From Desulfosalsimonas propionicica (GTDB lineage: Bacteria; Desulfobacterota; Desulfobacteria; Desulfobacterales; Desulfosalsimonadaceae): 64,000 nt of DNA. The stretch spans positions 155,377 through 219,376 of the forward strand of contig NZ_JACDUS010000005.1 of NCBI RefSeq assembly GCF_013761005.1. The letters are read 5' to 3'. A program made the position numbers and the translations under genes. The notes beneath the pieces were generated by a model. That model did no database searches. It was not told the origin of the DNA and saw nothing but the letters and a program-made list of their open reading frames with translations. Numbering within the stretch: the first letter of the stretch is position 1; the number at the start of each line of letters is the position of its first letter. This document shows, in pieces, positions 17,522 to 25,937 of this stretch.

Positions 17522-18361
17522 TTGGAATCAGGCGAAAACATCGATTCAATCACCGTGGATGACATCAGCGGCATTGCCAGGGCCCTGTCCGAGCCGGTGC
17601 GGGTCCGCATGCTGATGTGCTTGAAGGGCGGTCCGCTGAGCCTCTATCATTTTACCGAGATTTTCAAAATGGCGCCCTCAACCCTGTCCAAGCACCTGCA
17701 TATCCTGGAAAGCGCCGGCCTGCTGGTTGCCGTCCGGCATGGAAGGTGGCGCCTTTACCAGTGGCAGGGTCAGGATGCAGAGCAAACTATCCGGGCTTTG
17801 CTGGCGTGGCTGGGCCAGGCGGTTCTAAAAGACCCGGTGCTGGAAGACGATGCCGCCAGAAGGGCGGTTGCCGTGCAGGCAACCCCGGTGCCCGTGCCGC
17901 AAAACGACATCATCCGGGTATTGTTTCTGTGTTCCGGCAATTCCTGCCGCAGCCAGATGGCCGAAGCCCTGCTTAGCAAAAGGGCCGGCCCGGCTTTCGA
18001 GGTGTCCAGCGCCGGGACCGCTCCCCGGGAGATTCCCCCTTTGACCGTGACGGTCATGGATGAAATCGGAATCGACATCCGGGACCAGAAACCCAAAAGC
18101 GTCATGGAATATATCGGCACCACCTATTTTGACTATCTGATCACCGTATGTCCCATGGCCGAACAGCAGACCCCGGTATTTCCCGGGGTAAGCCGCCGCC
18201 TGCACTGGCCGGTGCCGGACCCCGCGGAAGAAGCCAAAGGCTCCGAAGAGGAAAAAAAGCAGGTTTTCAGGCAGGTGCGGGATTTGCTGGATGAAAAAAT
18301 ACAGGACTGGCTAAAGCAGTCCGGACTCCGGCAGGAGGCCGGTAACAAGGAATCGTTATAA
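17522..18361 (+). CDS. ArsR repressor fused to an ArsC-like phosphatase domain
   Basis: 279 residues from TTG with AGGAAGG upstream. Residues about 12-105 are an ArsR winged helix ('ALSEPVRVRMLMCLK', 'APSTLSKHLHILESAGLL'). Residues about 130-265 are a low-molecular-weight-phosphatase/ArsC domain with the P-loop 'CSGNSCRSQMAE' (Cys 137). In the thioredoxin-coupled arsenate reductases two further cysteines follow; here 'TVCPMAEQQTPVFPG' keeps the first but has Thr at the second. The domain may therefore sense or reduce by another relay. No classical ArsR metal-cysteine pair is visible in the recognition helix. It is divergent from the Arr-type operon, which it probably controls. Confidence 0.88.
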   Translation: MESGENIDSITVDDISGIARALSEPVRVRMLMCLKGGPLSLYHFTEIFKMAPSTLSKHLHILESAGLLVAVRHGRWRLYQWQGQDAEQTIRALLAWLGQAVLKDPVLEDDAARRAVAVQATPVPVPQNDIIRVLFLCSGNSCRSQMAEALLSKRAGPAFEVSSAGTAPREIPPLTVTVMDEIGIDIRDQKPKSVMEYIGTTYFDYLITVCPMAEQQTPVFPGVSRRLHWPVPDPAEEAKGSEEEKKQVFRQVRDLLDEKIQDWLKQSGLRQEAGNKESL

Positions 18362-18384
18362 AGGACGATCAGGGAGGTATCCGG

Positions 18385-18816
18385 TTGAAAATCGTCTTCA
18401 TTGCCATCAGCAAACATAAAGGCACCCCGAAAAAACAGGTAAAAACCGCTGATCTCATAGAAGGCCATGGACTTGACCAGGACGCCCATGACGGCGACTG
18501 GCACCGGTAGGTGAGTTTTCTGGCCTCAGAGGAAATAGAAAATGCCCGGCAGCAGGGCCTGGATGTCTCTTTTGGAGATTTTTCCGAAAATATCCCCACC
18601 ACCTGCATTGACTGGAAAAGCCTGCCTTTTGGCACCCGGATGGCAATCGGGGCCTCAGCGTTGGTGGAAATCACCCAGATCGGCAAAACCTGCCACAACA
18701 AGTGCGCCATTTATTACAAAGCCGGCGACTGCATTATGCCCAGAGAGGGTGTTTTTGCCCGGGTCTGCCGGGGCGGGCGCATTTCCTGCGGCGATCCGGT
18801 GGTTGTTTATAAATAG
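18385..18816 (+). pseudogene. MOSC-domain protein gene interrupted by an in-frame TAG
   Basis: From TTG 18385 (AGGGAGGT upstream) the frame reads about 41 residues, ending 'DAHDGDWHR', then TAG at 18508-18510, and continues in the same frame for about 101 residues ('VSFLASEEIE', 'GDFSENI', 'GKTCHNKC', 'CIMPREGVFARV'). Joined, it is a complete small MOSC protein of the type that handles molybdenum cofactor or sulfur; family members normally read 'HRQVSLLA', so TAG replaces the Gln codon (CAG to TAG). No frameshift or other damage is seen. It is either a recent nonsense mutation or amber readthrough. Position next to a molybdoenzyme operon fits the family. Confidence 0.8.
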
Positions 18817-18840
18817 GGGCCCAGTTTTACCTGTCTTTCC

Positions 18841-19560
18841 GTGTTTCAGCCCCTGCTGCGCCGGGTGCTGGCATTTGTGCAGGCCAATATCACCAACCTG
18901 GCCGGAGAGCCCTCGGTGGTTTACGGTATCGTGGGCCTGACAGCCTTTGTCTCCATGTTCCAGCTTTTTGGCAGTCCCAAGAGCCCGGCCTTTGAAATGG
19001 GCATCCAGTATTATGATCAGTTCTACAACCAGGCCGGCGAGGTGATGCTCGTGTCTGTCAACAGGCCGGGTGCGCCGTATACGGACCCGGAGCAGGACAT
19101 GGCGGCAATGACACCGGAAGGCGAGGCATTGCACGTCCATGTCATCGGCGCGGATCAGTCCTGGCCCCAGGAACCGGCGCTTTCCGCACGCACACTCCGG
19201 GAAAACGATATGGCCGGCCGGATTGACCGCCGGCAGTGGTATTATTTCCGGATTCCGTTCGGGCGCGGCGTTCTGCCCGCGGCCCTGCCCGGCATCATGC
19301 CCGGCGCCATTCTGGCCATCAGCCGGGCCATCGGGGATGCCGCCCCTCTTTTAATGATTGCCGGCATCGTGTTTATTTCCAATCAGCCGGGCCATTTAAT
19401 GGACGATTTCACGGCCATGCCCCTGCAGATCTTCAACTGGCCCCAGGCCCCGTTCCATGAAATCGCTGCAAGCGGGATCATCCAGGTCCGCGATGAGCTG
19501 CGCCGACGGATCGAGGGCTGGGTGGAAACGCTTTTTGGTGATATCGCAAAACCGGTATAA
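18841..19560 (+). pseudogene. truncated pstA-like phosphate permease with internal deletion
   Basis: The frame (239 residues from GTG) starts within a PstA-type permease ('ANITNLAGEPSVVYGIVGL') and contains the periplasmic insert seen in some proteobacterial PstA proteins ('YYDQFYNQAGEVML', 'YFRIPFGRG'). It then jumps directly to 'VLPAALPGIMPGAILAISRAIGDAAPLL'-type C-terminal sequence in two overlapping blocks (PAALPGIMPGAI; ISRAIGDAAPLL). The usual intervening helix with the EAA loop, roughly 50 residues, is missing and so is the N-terminal third. No pstB or pstC follows. I read this as a dead remnant. Confidence 0.7.
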
Positions 19561-19659
19561 AAGCTCCATTAACATGGCGCGATCCTTTGCGTTTTTACCC
19601 CGCCGGCAAAGTTCATCTTCGTCTTTTCCGAGAATTTGAGAAACATTTTTGATCAGCAT
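19546..19659 (-). pseudogene. C-terminal scrap of a REP-type (Y1) transposase
   Basis: The minus-strand frame encodes 'QILGKDEDELCRRGKN' followed by 'DRAMLMELLYRFCDITKK', resembling the helical tail behind the Y1 domain in REP-associated transposases. The frame then runs into the pstA remnant, so the match ends abruptly. No catalytic part is present. The identification rests on pattern memory. Confidence 0.35.
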
Positions 19660-19975
19660 TTACTTATAGATTCTGTTCCGCACTGCATTTTTGCGGTCAT
19701 CAGTCGCCAGGTACTGCTTGATTCCAGATTTTCAAGCGCAATCTGTGCGCCTGTATAGATTTCCTGCCACGGCCTTTCCACTCAGGTACTGTTTGGCCTT
19801 GACAGCGGGCTGAAACATGACAACAGCATTTATTGCGATGAACGGGTCAGTATCCCCAAACGTTTGCTGAAAAATTTTGTCGGCACCCTTCATCCCGTTC
19901 AAGTGACTGCTCTGAACAGATCGCAGGACTTTGCTGTGGGCATCGAGGCACCCCTGGATAATCACCAGACATGCT
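19660..19975. other. 316-nt gap without a convincing gene
   Basis: Only short broken frames are present on both strands. It lies between the transposase scrap and the end of etfA and may hold the terminator of the large minus-strand operon, although I see no clear stem with a T-run. Confidence 0.4.
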
Positions 19976-20935
19976 CTATTCAATGGTGTTTTCTATGGCC
20001 GCGATAAGGGCTGGAACGACTTCAAAGAGATCCGCGACCATTCCGAAATCCGCAACCCTGAAAATTGGTGCATTTTCATCTTTGTTAATCGCCACGATGA
20101 TCTTGCTGTTTTTAATGCCGGCCACATGCTGCATTGCACCGGAGATCCCGCATGCCATGTAAAACTCAGGGGCTACAAACTTCCCGGTTTGCCCCACTTG
20201 CAAATCATTGGGGACCCATTGGGCATCTACTGCTGCACGGGTTGCACCGACAGCGCCCTTGAACAAATCCGCAAGCCTTTCCAGCATCCTGAAATTTTCC
20301 GCGTTCCTGAGCCCGCGGCCGCCGGAAATCACCACGTTTGCTTCTGGCAGATCTGGTCGTTTGCTTTCTGTTTTTCTGAATTCGATAAAGCGGGTTCTGG
20401 CAGGCGGGATCTTAAGATGCAGGGGTTCGATTTCGCTGCTGTTTCCTGCTGGAGTGGCAGGCTCGAACAGAGTCGACTGGACAGTGGCGACCTGGATTTC
20501 TGTATGAAGCCTGATTCGGGCCACAACGCTTCCCGCCCACATTTCCCGCTTAAAGCATTCACCGTCAAAACCGATAACTCCCGATGCCATTCCGGCTCCA
20601 ATACGTGCTGATACGCGGGGCATGAAATCTTTTCCTGTAGAGCCCGCATCCGTGCATATCATAGCAGCATTGCATTGTTGGGCCACTTTTGAAGTTACGT
20701 ATGCCCAGGTTTCGGCTTTATATGTTTCAAGAGCAGGGTCGTTCACCAAAAAAATACAATCCGCCCCGTATATTTTCAGCTGTTCTGCAACTTTCTCAAC
20801 GTTATGGCCGATTACCAGTAAATGCAGCTTGTGCTTTAGCATTTCGCTTGCATCACGGCCGAATGTAATTGTCCTAAGGGTCGCTTTACTGGGCATTCCC
20901 TCCTTGTGCTCTGCTACTATCAGTACTGCTGACAC
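19976..20935 (-). CDS. etfA: electron transfer flavoprotein, alpha subunit
   Basis: 319 residues from GTG 20935, which follows AAAGGAG by about 7 nt; the in-frame extension to 20959 is untranslated. The C-terminal FAD domain is typical: 'VVISGGRGLRNAENF', 'DLQVGQTGKFVAPEFY', 'GISGAMQHVAGIKNSK' and 'INKDENAPIF'. It accepts electrons from acyl-CoA dehydrogenases together with EtfB. It is last in the 19-gene operon; the two dehydrogenase-like proteins encoded upstream are its likely donors, giving the cluster its own electron outlet. Confidence 0.95.
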   Translation of the reverse strand: MSAVLIVAEHKEGMPSKATLRTITFGRDASEMLKHKLHLLVIGHNVEKVAEQLKIYGADCIFLVNDPALETYKAETWAYVTSKVAQQCNAAMICTDAGSTGKDFMPRVSARIGAGMASGVIGFDGECFKREMWAGSVVARIRLHTEIQVATVQSTLFEPATPAGNSSEIEPLHLKIPPARTRFIEFRKTESKRPDLPEANVVISGGRGLRNAENFRMLERLADLFKGAVGATRAAVDAQWVPNDLQVGQTGKFVAPEFYMACGISGAMQHVAGIKNSKIIVAINKDENAPIFRVADFGMVADLFEVVPALIAAIENTIE

Positions 20936-20999
20936 TTTGGTTTCTCCTTTAAAGGTCAAGCGGAAAACGCCTTGTGCTGAGGAACAACACTATTTGGGT

Positions 21000-21746
21000 T
21001 TATGCGATTATTCCATTGTTCTTCAGGATTCCCAGGAGATCGGAAACAGTTTCGAGGATCTGACATGATTTGCGTTCTGCCGGGACTTCCAGGTTTTGAA
21101 CAACTACTTTGGGCGCAGTATCGATGCCAAGTTCTGATATGCTGGAGATTTCTATTTGTTTCTTATTCGCTTTGAAAATCGCCGGCAACGGGATATGACG
21201 CGGTTCATTGAGCCGCAGTTCGGCACTTATAACGCAGGGAAGCATAACCTCGACGACTTCGATTCCATCATCCACCTCACGATCTACCACCACTTTATTC
21301 CCGCTGAATTCGATCCGGCTTGCGAAACAGGCTTGTCCCCATCTCAAATATTCAGCCAGCAGCTGAGCCGCCTGGTTATCATCAAGATCGATGGCCTGTT
21401 TGCCCATAAGAATGATATCCGGCTGTTCTTTTTCCACTACCTTTACCAGTATCCGGGCAGCTGCATCAGAGTCCGGTTCCTCGGGTGCTGTGATGAAAAT
21501 TCCCCTGTCCGCGCCCATGGCCAAAGCCTTCCGGATTTCACTTTGGCAATCCTCGGAGCCGATACTGACAACCGTCAATGTCCCGCCGTGAGCTTCCCTG
21601 ATTCGCACCCCTTCTTCAACTGCAATTGCATCGAAAGGATTAATTGTGAACTGTATGCCCGATAAGTCTATACCTGAACCGTCCGGTTTTATCTCAATGA
21701 TCGAATCCGGGTCGGTTACACGTTTGGCAGTTGCAAGAATTTTCAC
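21000..21746 (-). CDS. etfB: electron transfer flavoprotein, beta subunit
   Basis: 248 residues from GTG 21746 with AAGGAGG just upstream (frame to 21779 ignored). Family blocks are 'ILATAKRVTDP', 'INPFDAIAVEEGVRI', 'GADRGIFIT', 'MGKQAIDLDDNQ' and 'LRLNEPRHIPLPAIFKANKK', the last being the EtfB signature region. It forms the FAD/AMP-binding heterodimer with EtfA encoded 64 nt downstream. It is not the bifurcating NADH-linked type as far as can be judged, since no partner dehydrogenase or ferredoxin is adjacent. Confidence 0.94.
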   Translation of the reverse strand: MKILATAKRVTDPDSIIEIKPDGSGIDLSGIQFTINPFDAIAVEEGVRIREAHGGTLTVVSIGSEDCQSEIRKALAMGADRGIFITAPEEPDSDAAARILVKVVEKEQPDIILMGKQAIDLDDNQAAQLLAEYLRWGQACFASRIEFSGNKVVVDREVDDGIEVVEVMLPCVISAELRLNEPRHIPLPAIFKANKKQIEISSISELGIDTAPKVVVQNLEVPAERKSCQILETVSDLLGILKNNGIIA

Positions 21747-21795
21747 TGTAGCCTCCTTAACGTTGACCGGAAAATTCATTTGTGCGGAAATGGTT

Positions 21796-23163
21796 TCAAA
21801 AAGTATATTCCACTCCCAGAATCAGGAATGAGTGGAGCAGGTCGCCGAATTCCTCATTATCTTCTCCGGTATACAGGCCTCCGATAGCAAAACATCGAGC
21901 ATGGTTGCCCACGAAAAACTCCATCTCAGAATGGAATATTCCCGAACTGTCATCTATGTTGTAGATCCAGGAAAAGGAGAGATTCAGAACATTTCGGATA
22001 TTATTCTGGTTGACCCGGAGGATCCCGTAGTTTTTCCTGAAAAATCTGATGCCAGGATCAGCAGTATGGCCGAGTGTCATCAGGGCAAGGCCTTCAAGGG
22101 ATTCAATATCTGTATAGGCCTCACTTGCATCTTTTCTCAACTGGTAATAAAGTTCAGCCTGTTCATCAGAATAACCGGCTTCATTGTATAAATACTCCAG
22201 GGTCAGGGTCGGACCGAAGAGCAGGGTATAGGAGGCGCCAAAAACAGCGGTGCTTTTCCATGAGGAGTTGTTTATGTTTTTGGATTGCATGGATGCATTG
22301 AATGGCGATGTTTCATCCGGGACGGGATAGAAAGAATTGCTGTTGCGTGAAAAATTGAAATCTGTATACAGGAGCAGGGTATCACTGGCTGTCCATACGC
22401 CGAAGGTGCCAATCCGGTCCTCTCCGCCTTCTTCATGAGAAAGGACCAGGCCGGCAGAGCCTTGATGGCCGGAGTAATCCAATTTCAATGCATAAGTTTT
22501 TTGAAATTCCAGAGAATTGAATTCCTGCCGCCCTTCATCCGTATTGGCAATCAGTGAAATCGTCCATTCCATTCGGGGAATCCAGACCAGGCGGGCGAAA
22601 TCCATACCCGGAATTTCTATGATGGGATTCAAACGACCGTTATTTGCGAAAAATGGGTTTGATGGAGAAAATAGGTAGGATGGCCCCCATTGCAGGTTTT
22701 CCTTCCCATAGGATGCATACAGGGAAGGATCGATCTGTAACCGCAGCAACCATTCATTAACATACCAGTCATCCTCCAGGTCTTCATCTCCTTCTCTGGT
22801 GCCTTCTTCCCAGGCCAACCATCTTAGGTTCATCCTCGGCTTGAGCCTTAGATCCAACCTCCCGGAGGAAAATGCGATATCGGGCCGCAATTCCAAATTG
22901 CCTAAATAACGGGGAATCTGAAGAAAATCGTTTTCCGGATTCTGGGTAGTACGCGCGACATCCTGATACGTCCCGTATACCAAGGTTCGCATGGTGAAAT
23001 CCAGTTGGCCCGGCAGCTGAGTCCAGAAACTGGTATTCTCCTGGTCCTGGCCCACGCGGAAGATATGGTCAGCAAAGGAGGCAGTGCATGGAATCGGCAG
23101 AGCAAGTCCATATGCAAGCTCAAGAAAAATCGCGTAGACAAGAAAAATGCGTAGCGTACGCAT
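21796..23163 (-). CDS. outer-membrane beta-barrel protein of the export module
   Basis: 455 residues with a signal peptide (about residues 1-30) and a long run of alternating hydrophobic/polar, aromatic-rich strands. It ends in 'LGVEYTF', with the terminal Phe typical of BAM-assembled barrels. No TonB box or plug is visible. It starts 4 nt after the LolA-like gene (GGAGATAATCAG before ATG), which in turn follows the ABC transporter, so it is likely the outer-membrane receiver or exit of the exported product. I do not recognise a named family. Confidence 0.75.
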   Translation of the reverse strand: MRTLRIFLVYAIFLELAYGLALPIPCTASFADHIFRVGQDQENTSFWTQLPGQLDFTMRTLVYGTYQDVARTTQNPENDFLQIPRYLGNLELRPDIAFSSGRLDLRLKPRMNLRWLAWEEGTREGDEDLEDDWYVNEWLLRLQIDPSLYASYGKENLQWGPSYLFSPSNPFFANNGRLNPIIEIPGMDFARLVWIPRMEWTISLIANTDEGRQEFNSLEFQKTYALKLDYSGHQGSAGLVLSHEEGGEDRIGTFGVWTASDTLLLYTDFNFSRNSNSFYPVPDETSPFNASMQSKNINNSSWKSTAVFGASYTLLFGPTLTLEYLYNEAGYSDEQAELYYQLRKDASEAYTDIESLEGLALMTLGHTADPGIRFFRKNYGILRVNQNNIRNVLNLSFSWIYNIDDSSGIFHSEMEFFVGNHARCFAIGGLYTGEDNEEFGDLLHSFLILGVEYTF

Positions 23164-23167
23164 CTGA

Positions 23168-23911
23168 TTATCTCCGTAGCAAATTCAAGTTGAAAGCTGC
23201 ATCGGGAATATTTTTCAGATTTACCTGAGTGTAGACCAGGGTGGTTACCGTATTTTTTACAACTTCATCGGTAATGATCATTTTGGAAATAAAAGGGATT
23301 GATGCGTCTTGGAACGGAATGCTATGACCATACTCGAAAACGGCGGATTTTAATAATTTCCCGGAGATCGTGAGGAAATCCGCTTTGACGCCCACAAGTC
23401 TTTTCTTGGAAACCCAATACCGGATGCGGCTGTAGGTGGTATTTTTATTGGCAGCATTTAAATCGAGGACATGACAAGGTTCGCCCTGGAACACTTCTTC
23501 GGTAACCAATTCCGCTTTATAATCGCCTGCATAATCTGTTGAGGCAATATCACCGTTGGAAGCCCCGCCCATCAGTTTCTGTCTTGGCGAAATGGGCACC
23601 GGCTTTCTGAGTCCCGGTTTTATGAACCACATGTTCCGGTCCAGCATTAAAATCTTTTGTCCCTTTACTTTGGGGGGCGCAATAAATTCCGCCAGGCTGT
23701 TATTTCCACGTGCCTTTACAAGGATTTTTCTTTTATGCAGTTCTTCTCCTTCACGCGATTCCAGGTCAATTATCCATTCAATGCCGCCAATATTGCCTCT
23801 GGACCGGTCCGCGTGAGCAAGGATCACTTTCGGGGGAATTTCGTCAGATAGGCACGGAAGCGGGATGCTGATCATGGAAATTGAAAGTAAAATAAACAAA
23901 ATTCTTCCCAT
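23168..23911 (-). CDS. LolA-like periplasmic carrier (outer-membrane lipoprotein-sorting type)
   Basis: About 247 residues from ATG 23911 (GGAG 8 nt upstream; an ATG at 23932 is also open). A signal peptide ends near 'PCLSDE'. The mature part shows the LolA-like fold signature of the TP0789 type: 'ADRSRGNIGGIEWIIDLES', 'LVKARGNNSLAEFIAPPKVKGQ', 'MWFIKPGLRKPVPIS', 'YSRIRYWVSKKRL'. Such proteins often partner FtsX/LolE-type ABC transporters and may shield a lipid moiety across the periplasm. The gene lies between the ABC permease and the barrel gene, which supports that chain of transfer. Confidence 0.85.
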   Translation of the reverse strand: MGRILFILLSISMISIPLPCLSDEIPPKVILAHADRSRGNIGGIEWIIDLESREGEELHKRKILVKARGNNSLAEFIAPPKVKGQKILMLDRNMWFIKPGLRKPVPISPRQKLMGGASNGDIASTDYAGDYKAELVTEEVFQGEPCHVLDLNAANKNTTYSRIRYWVSKKRLVGVKADFLTISGKLLKSAVFEYGHSIPFQDASIPFISKMIITDEVVKNTVTTLVYTQVNLKNIPDAAFNLNLLRR

Positions 23912-23946
23912 TTCTGACTCCAGTTTGTCCATTTAAGATTGTTTTG

Positions 23947-25185
23947 TTAAACATGTCCCAGGGCATTGACCACATTCTGCCCAGCGGCGCGCCTGGCTGG
24001 GAAGACGGCTGCAAAAAGTGAAAGCATAATCAGGACAAAAGCGTAAAGCCCCATGGCTTGCGGAACCAGGTTCACCATCAGGGGAACCGGGGCTGAGTTG
24101 CCCGGGGGAACGTAAGTGGGTTGGATGTACCTTATGACAATCCAGACCAATAAATTTAAAGCAATGCCGGAAACGCAGCCGAATAGTCCGATCAGTCCGC
24201 CTTCTATAGCAAAGAGGTTGCCTACAGCTCTTCTTTTCATCCCCAGGGCCCGCAGGGTTCCGATTTCTCTGGTTCTTTCAATGACCGCCATGCCCATGGT
24301 ATTGACAACACTCATAATTACAATTGTCAGAACGATGATGAACAGGAACAGGAAGATAAGGTCGAACAAATCCTTTACTTCTGAATAGAAGTTGGAAAGT
24401 TCATCCCAGGATTTGATTTCAGTTGCCAGTCCGGCTTTGTTCAGCTTTTTCTGAATTATCGTCTTCAGCGGATCCGTTCTTTTGTAATCGTCGAGCAGCA
24501 CAATTATCCGATCAGCTTTTCCGGTATCGTAGAGAGAACGCGCAATGGTCAGGGGTATACGCATGTACTTGTCGTTCGTGGCTTCTGTTCCTGTATCGTA
24601 AAGCCCGGCTACTTCGATATCGAGTGCATTCATATGCCCCTGAAGAGTTGGGGACATGATCACTGAATAGTCCCCGGGTTCCATATCAAGAATTTTGGCG
24701 AGGCCTTTGGCCATTTCCACGCCGTAAAGTTTCTTTTTGTTCAGCCGGTTTCCTTTTATGGGCCGGAAAGCGCGCCATGAACCTTCTATCACTTTTACAT
24801 CCTCCGGGATAACCCCCTGGGCGATGAATATGGTCGATATCCGGCCATTTGTCACGATGCCGGAGATATCGAGCTGTGGAGTCGAGAGGAGTACATGCCC
24901 GTTCGAATTGAGCACGTCCATGCATATTCGGATTTCTTTCTTTGAAAACATATACTTGTCCGGATTGATGTTGCCTTTCTCCCTCCACCCTTTCTTGAAG
25001 ATGGTCAGGTGAGCCAGTCCTTCCCCGCGAATGGCCGATTGCCTGAGGCCCCAGTACGTATAATCCATATAGCCACGGAACAGGCTGATAGCGGCAAACC
25101 CAATTGAAATTGCCAGGATCGTCATCAGGGACCGTCGCTTGTTCCTCAGAATATTTCGATATGCCACTTTGACCCATTTGAGCAT
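23947..25185 (-). CDS. FtsX/MacB-type ABC transporter permease
   Basis: 412 residues. One N-terminal helix (about 20-40), a large periplasmic domain (about 45-265), then three C-terminal helices with 'TREIGTLRALGMKRRAVGNLF', the coupling-helix signature of the LolE/MacB/FtsX class. This class moves lipoproteins, peptides or other envelope molecules by mechanotransmission rather than through a channel. The ATG shares its first base with the stop of the ATPase gene (TAATG). With the LolA-like and barrel proteins downstream it makes a Lol-like route. Confidence 0.93.
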   Translation of the reverse strand: MLKWVKVAYRNILRNKRRSLMTILAISIGFAAISLFRGYMDYTYWGLRQSAIRGEGLAHLTIFKKGWREKGNINPDKYMFSKKEIRICMDVLNSNGHVLLSTPQLDISGIVTNGRISTIFIAQGVIPEDVKVIEGSWRAFRPIKGNRLNKKKLYGVEMAKGLAKILDMEPGDYSVIMSPTLQGHMNALDIEVAGLYDTGTEATNDKYMRIPLTIARSLYDTGKADRIIVLLDDYKRTDPLKTIIQKKLNKAGLATEIKSWDELSNFYSEVKDLFDLIFLFLFIIVLTIVIMSVVNTMGMAVIERTREIGTLRALGMKRRAVGNLFAIEGGLIGLFGCVSGIALNLLVWIVIRYIQPTYVPPGNSAPVPLMVNLVPQAMGLYAFVLIMLSLFAAVFPARRAAGQNVVNALGHV

Positions 25186-25868
25186 TATGATTGTTCCTTT
25201 TCCGATATCCTTCCGTCACTGATCTCGATCAAGCGGTCACAGTGTTCAAGAAGACGCCTGTCATGTGTGGAAAATATGAAAGTGGTTTTTCCCTTCTGAT
25301 TGATCTCACGCATAAGAGTGATGATTTTATCAGAAGTTTCTGAATCCAGGTTGGCCGTAGGCTCATCGGCTATAACCAACACGGGGGTGCCTATCAATGC
25401 CCGGGCAATCGCCACGCGCTGGGACTGCCCTCCGGAGAGATTGTCCGGGCGGTGATGGATAAACCTGGAAAGTCCGACTTCCTCAAGGCGGGATCCGGCC
25501 GTTTTCTTTGCCCGGGAATACGATTCACCTGAGATTTGCAAGGGGAGCATAACATTTTCCAGTGCGGAGAGTACCGGAATCAGGTTGAAATTCTGAAAGA
25601 TGAATCCTATGGATCGGTTGCGGACTTCGGTCCGCTCGTTATCCGAAAGAGCATTGAGCTTTCTGCCATTGAGAAAAATCTCTCCTTCAGTCGGCTCATC
25701 GATCGCCCCGATAAGGTTGAGCAACGTAGTTTTCCCGGAACCTGAGGGCCCCCATACGGCTACAAATTCTCCTGGATCGATTTGTATGTTCACTCCCCTT
25801 AAGGCATGAACGGTAGCCTCTCCCAGACGATAATCCTTCCGGATCCCAATTGTTTTTACCAGCGCCAT
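25185..25868 (-). CDS. LolD/MacB-type ABC transporter ATPase
   Basis: 227 residues with every expected motif: Walker A 'GPSGSGKTTLLN' near residue 41, Q-loop 'FIFQNFNLIPVLSALENVMLPL', ABC signature 'LSGGQSQRVAIARALI', Walker B 'VLVIADEPTANLDSE' and H-loop 'FSTHD'. This is the subfamily that energises FtsX-type permeases; the permease gene overlaps by one base. No fused domains. Confidence 0.95.
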   Translation of the reverse strand: MALVKTIGIRKDYRLGEATVHALRGVNIQIDPGEFVAVWGPSGSGKTTLLNLIGAIDEPTEGEIFLNGRKLNALSDNERTEVRNRSIGFIFQNFNLIPVLSALENVMLPLQISGESYSRAKKTAGSRLEEVGLSRFIHHRPDNLSGGQSQRVAIARALIGTPVLVIADEPTANLDSETSDKIITLMREINQKGKTTFIFSTHDRRLLEHCDRLIEISDGRISEKEQS

Positions 25869-25937
25869 GGTTCATGCTCCTGCACGATTCTGAATCCAAA
25901 CACTTCTGTATTTGTTGTATTGCGTGCTCATTCGATA

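Noticed and set aside
18508..18510. Pyrrolysine decoding of the TAG in the MOSC gene
   Set aside because: Relatives have Gln here, there is no pyl gene in the window and no reason for Pyl at this site; nonsense mutation is simpler. Kept as a finding, not as a claim.
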